DNA of 64,000 nucleotides from Mikania micrantha (taxonomy: Eukaryota; Streptophyta; Magnoliopsida; Asterales; Asteraceae). The notes under the pieces were generated by a model. That model had not been told where the DNA came from. It did not search any database and saw nothing but the letters and a program-made list of their open reading frames with translations. A program made the translations under genes and the position numbers. Positions 23,000-32,819 of this stretch are shown here, in pieces. Numbering within the stretch: the stretch's first letter is position 1; every line of letters starts with the position of its first letter. The stretch covers positions 58,009,001 through 58,073,000 of the forward strand of contig CM018688.1 of NCBI GenBank assembly GCA_009363875.1, in the 5' to 3' direction.

Positions 23000-23501
23000 A
23001 GGGGGATTCAAGTAGAATCGTTAAGTTGCCTACTTTGCCAGGAAGGTTTCGAATCTGCATGCCATTTATTTTCTTTTTGTTTTGTTGCTACCATGTTATG
23101 GCAGAGTGTTTCATCTTGGTGTGATGTACAACCAATTTTCGCCTTTGATATCAAGGATCTTTTGGAGCTCTTCAATTTCGTGAATGGGTGTTCAAAGAAA
23201 AAGGAGGCGATTAAAGTTGTTATGTCAACCTTGTGGTCCATTTGGAAGGCTAGGAATGATATGATCTTCAACCGCAAAAAGTGTTCGTTCCAAAGGACAT
23301 TTGAAGATATAAAATCTTTGAGCTTCATTTGGGTTAAACATAGAGCTAAATGGAGATCATTGACATGAGAGGATATGTGTAACTTTTCTTTTTAATTTTC
23401 ATATGTTTTCCTTTTGTAATGGGAGTTTGTTTTTGGTGTCTGAGGGTTTAGCATCTTGTTTGCTCTTGGTGTTTTACTGAAATTTATTGTTCAACAAAAA
23501 A
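23000..23501 (+). mobile_element. 5'-truncated LINE with perfect 16-bp target duplication
   Basis: Bounded by ACATAGATAAACAATT at 22984-22999 and 23502-23517. From its start to 23368 it encodes the C-terminal zinc-binding domain of a plant LINE reverse transcriptase: C-x2-C followed by ESACHLF, then LWQSVSSWCDV and LWSIWKARNDMIF. A 3' UTR of about 130 bp ends in a short A-rich tail. The visible frame from about 23018 is open, but the polymerase and endonuclease are missing, as is usual for truncated insertions. Confidence 0.88.
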
Positions 23502-23533
23502 ACATAGATAAACAATTCTTGACGTTTAATATA

Positions 23534-23951
23534 GGGGCATTTACATATTTCCCCCTCCAAATATTATTTATTACATATATACCCAACTAAAAAAGTCAAT
23601 TACATATTTCTTCTTTTTAACCAAGGGCTTCTAGCCTAATGGTTACCCCCTTGACTTCCCTATGGGAGGTCTTGGGTTCGAATCCGGGCTAAGGCATATT
23701 TGCTGAAGCAAGGTCAGGGGGTTTACCCAGTTGTGGGGTTCCTCCTGTGGTGGGCTCGGGCATACGCCCCAGAGCGTCAAATCCGAGGGGACGGTTGAAA
23801 TCCCGTCTTGGGTGTCGTTATACCAAGCCGTTCAAAAAAAAAATAAGATAGTTCCCCTTCAACATAAACTAAGAAGAAATATGTAATTGATTTTAAGAGT
23901 TAGGTAAATATGTAATTAAAGCTCTCATTAGGGGGTATATGTAAATAATCC
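23534..23951. mobile_element. foldback Mutator-like MITE, 9-bp target duplication
   Basis: TTTAATATA is repeated exactly at 23525-23533 and 23952-23960. The arms are long imperfect inverted repeats: GGGGCATTTACATATTTCC on the left mirrors the right end, and TCAATTACATATTTCTTCTT mirrors AAGAAGAAATATGTAATTGA further in. A 9-bp duplication points to a Mutator-type transposase. A SINE sits in the loop. Confidence 0.82.
23627..23838 (+). mobile_element. tRNA-derived SINE inside the MITE
   Basis: The head has a polymerase III A box (TAGCCTAATGGTTA) and a perfect B box (GGTTCGAATCC) at tRNA-like spacing. A tRNA-unrelated body of about 140 bp and a poly-A tail near 23835 follow. No clear target duplication was found. 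A diverged relative lies in intron 1 of the kinase gene. Confidence 0.78.
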
Positions 23952-23960
23952 TTTAATATA

Positions 23961-24335
23961 TAACCGGACATAATAAAAAAAAAATTTGATAAAGGGACAA
24001 TTTTTGAATTTTTTCAATTAAGATACGTTGCCAAATCGACACCCGATAGTAGTTTGACTTTGTAAAGCACACCGACGACAATGGCATTTATGTCATTTCA
24101 GGTAAATAACGTAACATCCATTACCAGTGGCTCAACGGTAATATTACACATATAATTTATACAAAACAAAACAAAACAAAACAATCTGAAATATTAAACC
24201 CGATTGTCTCCATGATACTCACTCCGCCATTATTATGTCCATCTGAATCCTCTGTTTTCTCTCTCTAGAAAGATGCAATCACCCTTCCAGTAGATATTTT
24301 TCACAAGATCATTGAATTCAATATCGCCGGAAAGA
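23961..24335 (+). promoter_or_regulatory. upstream region and 5' leader of the kinase gene
   Basis: Contains a (CAAAA)n run at about 24158-24183 and a pyrimidine-rich leader (CTCTGTTTTCTCTCTCTAG) shortly before the ATG. I could not fix a TATA box or transcription start. Confidence 0.4.
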
Positions 24336-27300
24336 ATGGCGGTTTCCGGTGATACACCGTCTAGCGACGGCGGTGTTAGTCTCACCTCCAAAACGACTAT
24401 ACTAGGGCAAAAACTGTATGTAATCATCGTCGTCACTGTAATAATCGTGACGATGGTACTCTTACTGGTTTTCTTCTGTATCCGTCGGAATTTGAATACT
24501 AAACGACGTCGTAGGATGCGCGTCAAACACAGCTCCGGAATGTTGCCGTTGGTCTCGGAACCGATTAACGTCGAATCGGTTGAAAAAACGTCGAAAATCG
24601 GTGTTTTTGAGATGGATAATGATTCGAAGGAAGAGATTAAACCGATTGTTAATGTTGTTGAGAGTGAAATCGGAGATACGAATTCTGGTAGTAACATATC
24701 GGGAACGAGTCGGAGTGACGGTGCGTCTTCGTCGGAGAGTTTGAGTAATTTAGGTTGGGGGAGGTGGTACAGTGTGAATGAGCTTGAAATTGCGACGAGT
24801 AATTTTGCGGTGGAGAATGTGATCGGAGAAGGAGGCTACGGAATTGTGTATAGAGGTGTTCTACGCGATGGTTCTGTGGTAGCTGTGAAGAATCTTCTGA
24901 ACAACAAGTTAGTTTTCTTCGATTCAAAATCTTTCAAATTACGTTTCGATTCGATTTGAATCTGTGATGTGTGTGTAAGATCATGATAAAATTCAGCTGA
25001 TTATTTCGAGTTTTTCATTGAGTTTTTTTTGGTAGAGATGATGTGAGCTTCTTAGATCTAAGATTGATACTCACCGGAAGTTCTGATTTAAACTTTCCTG
25101 CAACCTAAAGACTGCAATTGATTTTTCTTTTTGAAATATTATGAATGGTCACTGAAATGCTTAAAAAACACCATAATTCGTAAACAAAATAGAAAAATAA
25201 AATGTTTTTAAATCTTATTTTAGATTAATTTGGTAATCATGGCTTCATCCTTTTTTATTCAAGTATTCATGATGCATTAAAATTAAAGTATTCACATTTT
25301 TATATTTTGTTTGTACATAGTTTTAGTTAACAAAATAGCTTCTAGCCGACTAGCCTTGTGGTTCTCTCTTTACTTTTCTATGTGGGGTTTTGGCTTAAAA
25401 TTTACATCATGACATATTTGTTAAAGAGTTTACCGAGTCGTGGGTTTCTTCTGGGTGGGCTTAGGTGTATTTTCCAAACTTTAAATCCAAGTGACTATTA
25501 AAATCCCGTCTTATGTAACTAAGTTTTAACCGTTCTATAAAAAACATAGTGTTACTTTTATATTATTAATGTTAAACACTCGTTGCACCTGTATCACCTC
25601 TATATCAAATGCATCTGTAAACAAATATATAAATTTTTTACCTTTTGGTTTTGGAATCTGATCTATTTTTAGACGGTTCATGATGGTAACTTTTACAAAG
25701 CTGAAAGCGTATTGGTCATTCCATGAGAATATATCCTCAATAGAAGACACCCCCTATGCGAGAAAATATTATTAAAAAAAATTCCTGTTCAAAATCGAGC
25801 TTTAAATGAGAAGCATTTATTGTTCAATTTGAAGCTTAAATCTTTATTTTATGATTTTGTAAGAATGGATTAATTTAGACCGCATGAAAAAAAAAGAAAA
25901 GAAAAAAAAGTTTCTTATTTTTACTAGCTTTTTCATAAGAATCAAATTAGTTACAAATTCATAGATTAAATTGATAAAGTCTCAAATTTGCCATAAAAAT
26001 CTGAACACTAAAGGTTGAAAAACTTGCTATAAATGCTGACCTTTTGGAAAATGGAGCTAAACACAGCCTGCATCAGAATAAATTAGAAATTGGAGCACAT
26101 GGTCGTTGGGGTAAAGAATGTGCGTCTTGTTTTGAGAAATTTGGGAGCGGTTCCAACAGAAAAAATTAATATAATATTACACATCCCAAAGTTAGGAGAC
26201 AGGGTGTTACATGTACGACTAATAATTTATTTTATTAAGATCTTCAATTTGCAGTGTTTATATTATATACCATACATCTGCAACAAAGACCCACAGTTCA
26301 TAATTTACTTATGGGGCTCATGAATAATTTAAAAACAGATGATTTATTACCCTTAATGCAAACCATTTTCTGGCATTAGTCTATTATCATTTAGTTACTT
26401 TTTATTTTTTCTAAAGTATAATGTACTAATCAAGGCATGCTAATTCATTATTTACTGCTACTTATAAACTTTAATGATCTCCTCTTTTTGTAGGGGACAG
26501 GCAGAGAAGGAATTCAAGGTAGAGGTTGAAGCAATTGGAAAAGTAAGGCATAAAAACCTTGTGGGTCTAATTGGCTTTTGTGCAGATGGTGCTAAAAGGT
26601 AGCTGTGGCTTGCATCTAGGTTCATTTTGGCATAAATGGTGGCAATATGGACGGGTTAGATGGGTTGGTTCACAGGTCAGAACAAGTTTTTTGGCACATG
26701 TTAAATGTGCGAGGTTGGCTCGGAAACAAGATATCTATGATTACAATGACAATCCACATATTTAATGGGCCACGTGGGCTCAGAAAAATCTTTTTGAATT
26801 GAAATTAATTCGTGTCCTAAATATGATCACAAAAAGTGTACGGTTACAATAACAATCAAACTCTTTGTCAGAGGTTTTTACATTTGAATACATTTTGGAT
26901 GATTTTTGACACATTTGACCTTTTCATATTGCAGTGAAATCTTTCAGCCTAACACATTTCATCTTTAAAAAATAACACATAACCCATTTGATCCATAAAG
27001 ATAAAATATAACCCCAAATGGACTGATTTATAGTGAAATCAATTATATGTAATATACTCTTTAAGATTCCAAAATGATTGTTTTCTAAGGTTTTAGCACA
27101 ATAGTTTGTGAATGCAATTATATATCTCTTTTTTTTATAACTTTCTTTCTTTATCCTTTCCCTTGCCATTTATACATCATCAAATTAATGGAAAAGTAGT
27201 ACTTGATCTCTCATGTAATCGCCAAACAATTAACACGTAGGAAAAGAGTAAAAAGTTCATTAATTGAAAAACTAACATTTGGTACTAATATGGTATGTTC

Positions 27301-30300
27301 GCCTCCAATTTCATTCAGGTTGCTTGTATATGAGTTTGTTGACAATGGAAATTTGGAACAATGGTTGCATGGAGATGTTGGCCCTGCCAGCCCTTTAACA
27401 TGGGACATCCGAATGAAAATTGCAATCGGAACTGCAAAAGGGTATGCTCATAGTTTTTTCATTTTCATTTTAAAAAGGGCAGCTGTTGAACCGTGTTGGC
27501 TTTTTCTGCAAAAGGGTAGCACAAGTCTCTTGACTTTAGGAAGATGTTGGCTGTATTTCTAGAGCTGCTACTTTATATAAGCTCCCTTAAATAAATTCTT
27601 TTAAGAAAACAATGATATTTCTTTAAAACAATCAACATAACATTATATTTGTTTTAACTTTCAATTAACACAGTATTTGAATTTTAATATGGTATTTAAA
27701 TTTTGTATAATATTTAGACTTGTGTCCAGTTTCATAGTCTGGTACTATGGTTCAACCAGTATCATGGGCCAAGTTTGATCGCTGCTCCATTAAACATTAT
27801 GTAAAGGTAATGTCCATGGACTTGTATCCAAATTTGTAGAAAGTTCATAGGGTTTTTGACAATTGCCCTATTAAGAATTGTTTTATAATATGAACCTTAC
27901 CAACAAACATTTATGATTTATGATAGTAACATGGTTTAATTGCCTTAGCTTGGCATATTTACATGAAGGATTGGAACCAAAAGTCATCCACCGTGATATT
28001 AAATCAAGCAATATTCTCTTGGATAGAAAATGGAATGCCAAAGTATCTGATTTTGGACTTGCCAAGCTATTAGGGCCTGAAAAAAGCCATGTCACCACAC
28101 GAGTAATGGGCACATTTGGGTTAGTAGCTTCTTATATCTTATTCTAAGAAGTTTCTTCTTTTGCATTAAATACCAATGTAACTATTTTGATTCATATACT
28201 CTATAATGACTCTAATGCACACCAAAAAAAAAGTACGAATAAAAGTGTGAAACAGAACGTGGAAAGTACATTGGTGTTTTATGCAAAAAAGTGTTCAATT
28301 TATCTTAAACTTTCCATCATGAGATAACATATATATGATTTATTTCCAGATACGTCTCACCTGACTATGCAAGCACAGGAATGCTAAATGAATGCAGTGA
28401 TGTTTACAGTTTTGGAGTTTTACTCATGGAAATAGTTACTGGAAGAAGCCCAGTTGATTATTCCCGAGCACCTGGAGAGGTACTATAAGTATAAGTTTGT
28501 GTTAAGATGTGTTGGTCATTTTTAATAGGGTCTGAAACGGGTTGGATCATGTTGGGTTTGACCAGCTGACCCTTGTGTATTTTTAAAATATGTTATAAAT
28601 AATTAACGGATTAGTTAGGATTGACAAACTAGTATTATTAGAATATAACCTAAATATTCTGAAAAATGATTTAGGAGGTTGTATGTGTGGTGAACTTTCT
28701 ATAGTTTCACAAGTTCATGTAACCACAACCTAATCACAACCTCATTGTTTAAGCAGGGCAAAAAATTGGCCCCTAACATGGACGTATGTCATCAGAGGTA
28801 ACCCAAAAGCAACTCGTGTTACTTACTGTTAATCTTAACTGATCAAATGGGTTGTATAGGGTTGATTAAGGGGATGTAAATTGATTGCTTAGGTCCTAAA
28901 GTTTCAAATGGGTTGAATTTACACACACTCACACACAAAGGAAAATCTTAAAATCCACTTGAGTTAAAAAAACCCATGAAAAACTGATGTAAAATTTGGA
29001 TTTTTTTTCTTCTTTTTTATTTAGGCATGTAATATACATTATTATGATAAAATAAAAAAATAAAAATACAAAAAAAATTATAAGTACTTGTTGCATATAT
29101 AGAATAAAGAAGTTGCTTATATATATATATAGGATTGGGAATAAAATATAACTCACTCTTATTACACTAACCCAAATAACTCCGTCAAGATCAAGCCAAA
29201 TCTTTGATTTTTATTAACATCATTGTAACACATGTAGAAGTTGTAGAACACTTTCTACGTTTGTGTATATGTGTAAATTCATTACCGTTTAAAAGTTAAA
29301 ATCATTGTAAGTTTTTGGATCAAAACAATTATAATGATGTAAGTCAAAAACATCGTTGGAAGCAGTGGGCCAAGTAGTCAAGTCACATCCGTTTAGTAAA
29401 CATTTTAGACGTATCGATCTAGATACGATCAAATCCCCATCACTCCTTCAGCTCAAGTCTATCCCATGTAATTGTTGGAAATTAAGCTTGATTATCTTAT
29501 GTTAATTAACTGCAGGGGCAGTTTAGTTTTATTGTAAATATATGTGTACCATGTTGTTAACGGGTCAAGTTGAAATTAACGACGATATGGTAGTTAATTA
29601 GGAAGTTATGGCAGTTGGATAACTGCCAAATAATTGTCATGTTGGACACTATAAATAGGTTAGATGTTATCAATTGTATATTATCGAATGTATGCATGTT
29701 TCTGTTTAATGTGTGTGTTCTTCCTATATAGATTGGTTTATGCACTGCACACGTATATATAAATCCATGGCACATATACTTTCAACATGTATTTGATGTT
29801 ATGCATCTAATTGTCGCCCCTAAGTGTACTCATAGAGAATAAACTTATGAATCCATCTAATCAGTTCAATCCATGGACCTTTTTTTTATTGTTTTTTTAT
29901 TTAACTATTTAAGATAAGAACACTCCCAAATTGTGACCCATTCATAGGTAAACTGGTCAGAATGTCACTTCTAAATTCAAAAGTTTTGTATACACTCATT
30001 ATGTGTGATTAACTCTCTTGTAATTGTGTTGCATTTATTTTAGATGAATTTGGTTGACTGGTTTAGAGGAATGGTGGCAAGTCGTCGTGCAGAGGAGTTG
30101 CTAGACCCGAAGATTAATGTACAACCGTCTTCTAGATCTTTGAAGCGTGTATTGCTAGTGTGCCTTCGGTGTATAGATATGGATGCAAATAAACGTCCAA
30201 AAATGGGCCAAATTGTACACATGCTCGAGGCAGACGATTTCCCTTTTCGCACTGTAAGTTGCATGTTCACTGCTAAACTTGTTTTTAAAATTGGTCAAAC

Positions 30301-30702
30301 TCAGGTGTGAACATATTCACATATCTACAATGGTTTTACACGTTGGATGATGGGAAAATGAATAGTTTTTTCAAAGGTTGAAATGAATCAGGTTGCGTAG
30401 ATGAGCGACTCTATTTCGTATTTAACATGTATACCACCAAAATTAGTCGTACACTACCATTTTTTTAACTTTACCATACTACCGCAGTACCTTTTTATTG
30501 TGGTCTTGTTTTGTAAGTAGAGTATAATGATAAATTTACTCTTGATCCGTTTTCTCATTCTGAATACAAAACGTTTCAAGTCATTTGCAAGATTATCATT
30601 CAATCGTAATATTTTTGGCACATCTTGTAGGAATCTCGTCCGCCTAGAGACATGTTACGTACGGATGAGGATGCTGCAAATAAAGGGTCATCGATGAATT
30701 AG
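24336..30702 (+). CDS. receptor-like serine/threonine kinase, 7 exons, intact
   Basis: Membrane-anchored protein kinase of the plant family containing At1g01540 and At4g01330. Exons: 24336-24907, 26494-26598, 27319-27441, 27949-28119, 28350-28479, 30044-30253, 30631-30702; total 1383 bp, 460 codons. All introns are GT-AG and the frame stays open. ATG 24336 is chosen because upstream codons in the frame lack another ATG. A short N-terminus precedes one membrane segment (VIIVVTVIIVTMVLLLVFF), a basic stop-transfer stretch and a Ser-rich juxtamembrane region. The kinase domain starts after WGRWYSVNELEIAT. ATP loop is GEGGYG, lysine in VAVKNLL, catalytic loop HRDIKSSN (RD type), DFG in VSDFGLAK. 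SPD replaces the usual APE. All catalytic residues are present, so it is probably active. The ligand and substrate are unknown. Confidence 0.93.
25338..25546 (+). mobile_element. degenerate SINE in intron 1 of the kinase gene
   Basis: Follows the order of the SINE at 23627: GCTTCTAGCC start, GTTTACCGAGTCGTGGGTTT body, AAATCCCGTCTTATGT near the end, then an A-rich tail. The B box is destroyed. The flanks ACATAGTTTTAG and ACATAGTGTTAC may be a diverged target duplication. Confidence 0.65.
29473..29787 (+). mobile_element. small solo LTR in intron 5 of the kinase gene
   Basis: 315 bp from TGTTGGAAATTAAGC to CTTTCAACA, the terminal pattern of copia-type LTRs, with a TATA-like CTATAAATAGG near 29650. 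The flanks TGTAA and TGTAT are similar but offset by one base, so the target duplication is imperfect. Confidence 0.6.
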
Positions 30703-30732
30703 ACATTGGGTATGCATGCGTGTATGATTATC

Positions 30733-30755
30733 AAAAAAAAAAAAAAAAAAAAAAA
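30733..30755. repeat. poly-A tract after the kinase stop codon
   Basis: 23 consecutive A residues lie 31 bp after the stop codon, probably within the 3' UTR. They could be a mononucleotide repeat or the tail of an unseen retroposon. Confidence 0.7.
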
Positions 30756-31261
30756 TCTTTCTTGCTAGCATGATAAGATATACATAAGAGAATGCTTTAG
30801 AAACTAAAATATTTCCATAAAAAGAGCATTGTAAATAGAGTGAGTTTTAATATGTACTTGAAGTTATTTGGTTATTTTTGTTACATGTAAACACTCATAT
30901 ATTAAAGATAGTAGCTTTTAGAAAGAAGAACTATGTATTTTTTTATATACATACTATATGTTTGTACAATGTATGATGATACAATATATACTTACTATCA
31001 ACTTGTTATTTCATGCTTCACTACTACATTTGTATCATTGTGTGCTCGTTAGCTTTTCTCACAAAGATTATTGGGATCATCTCGTATGCTTTTCTCATGT
31101 TGCATTCCATGTGTGGGAATTATCATTGTATAATTTCACTTATGTATTTTGCCATTAATAGTTTTCTTGTAAAATTAGAAATAATTTGTTGTATTGGTTT
31201 TACAAGTGTCCCTAACATGTATTTACTTATTCTGCAGTTCTTTTTCCCCATCTATGGCTGA
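30756..31261 (+). other. 3' flank of the kinase gene
   Basis: AT-rich, with several AATAAA-like stretches that could serve polyadenylation. No gene seen. Confidence 0.4.
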
Positions 31262-32250
31262 TTGAGGTATTGTAGATTAATCAAAAACAATATAAAATTA
31301 GGGACTTAGCTACCTATGAGTATAGCAAGGGAAACTAAGGTCCTCTACACATGGAATCAGTGAAAAATGTTAATCGTTACTAACCTGAATAAACTAAGAA
31401 AATGTTAATTGTTACTAACAACTTGATTAAACTAAGAAAAATGTAAACTTGAGATTGAATGGAACTAAAAAAAAACGTTGCAAAGCAACAAACTTAACTT
31501 CTAATTTGAAAACAATTAATGAAAAGGTAATCACTTATGGGTTTAGGTTTAAACATCCACGGATGAATTTAGGCTAAACTTAGATTGAAATCACATAAAA
31601 ATGACTTTGTTAATCAATTTAATTAAAGTGATAATGATGGAACAAGTGTTTAAGATTTGCTCATTAACACAATTACCAATACACATATGCTAAGTATCAT
31701 ACAATTACCAATGAGCGAACAATGCAAGGAAACCGATCACTGATGATAACGCATAATGCCAAAATGTAAGTATATTGTTTAAATCAACCAAACTAAAATC
31801 ATATCAAGTTTACAATCAAAAACCCAGGTTTAACATCAAAACAACGTTTCACATACAAACCTAATTGCCCGGAAGCAATTACGAAGAAACTAGCCACGTA
31901 TCATCGCGATTTGATCTTCAATCCTTGATTTCATGGATGAATTTGTGAATCAAGATGTGATTTGGAGGGTTGGAGTAGGCTAAAAATCACCTTTTTTGTC
32001 CAAAAATCGCCCCAAAAACCTTTCGACTCCCAAAGATAGATCCTTAAAAATGGCAAACATAGGGTTTATCCCAATTTTCTGCGTTTTGGCGTAGCCTACT
32101 CCCAAAAACCTTAATTTTGATTCCTCAAGATGGAATCGTAACTCCTTTACTAGATCGAGATATGTGCATTCCAACTTTTGAAGGAATCCCAACTAAATCT
32201 GAGCCATCTGTTCGCATTTTCGTCCCTTTAACGTCCCCGGGAAATCCATC
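31262..32250 (-). mobile_element. reversed Athila-like LTR relic
   Basis: 31262-31700 is the inverted counterpart of 39200-39610, whose end abuts an Athila-type primer site. Further in, 32088-32110 carries GGCGTAGCCTAC, a hairpin word like those in the other LTRs. The element is truncated at 31262, and no internal domains follow. Confidence 0.55.
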
Positions 32251-32819
32251 TAACTCGTTTTACTTGTAATTCACAAATGTATGTCAAAGTATCATCGTTC
32301 TATTACAGTGTGCAATAGATTAACAACCAAACGAGCAATATTACATGTTTAATAAGAAAATTTCTAATCAAGGACACTTTGCTTCCAGCGGTTCACATGC
32401 ATGCATTCACACCTCTTACAATTGTAACATCACTGTATTTCAGGTATGTCTGTACATATTTAATTGTATTGATAAAACCTTATATGAAAAATTGATAATT
32501 TTTGATTTAATTGATGATATCTGGTATACACTGATGATAACGTATGATTATTACGCATAAACCATGGGAAGTTAGTTTGAAATATAACTATACTGAACCA
32601 CAGTGTTTATTGCAGTTGATTTATGTAATATGATCTGATTTTTGATGGAAATGGATAAAGGTTGTTGGTTGGGTCACTAGATATAGTCAAGGACACATGG
32701 TCATGGTCTATCGAAATGGTGGTGGGACGGTGGCTGGATAGGTTGCGACCTACTCCTACATATGCCCTATACATAAACTTATTTTGTGCTATCATGGATG
32801 TGTCAGTGATATTAATTTA
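32251..32819. other. intergenic, no gene seen
   Basis: AT-rich; no recognisable element or reading frame. Confidence 0.45.

Noticed and set aside
23627..23700. Possible tRNA gene
   Set aside because: A and B boxes are present, but the sequence does not fold into a full cloverleaf by eye and continues into a SINE body and poly-A tail.
24233..24697. Open frame of 154 codons on the minus strand
   Set aside because: It is antisense to exon 1 of the kinase gene, whose spliced frame is complete and recognisable.
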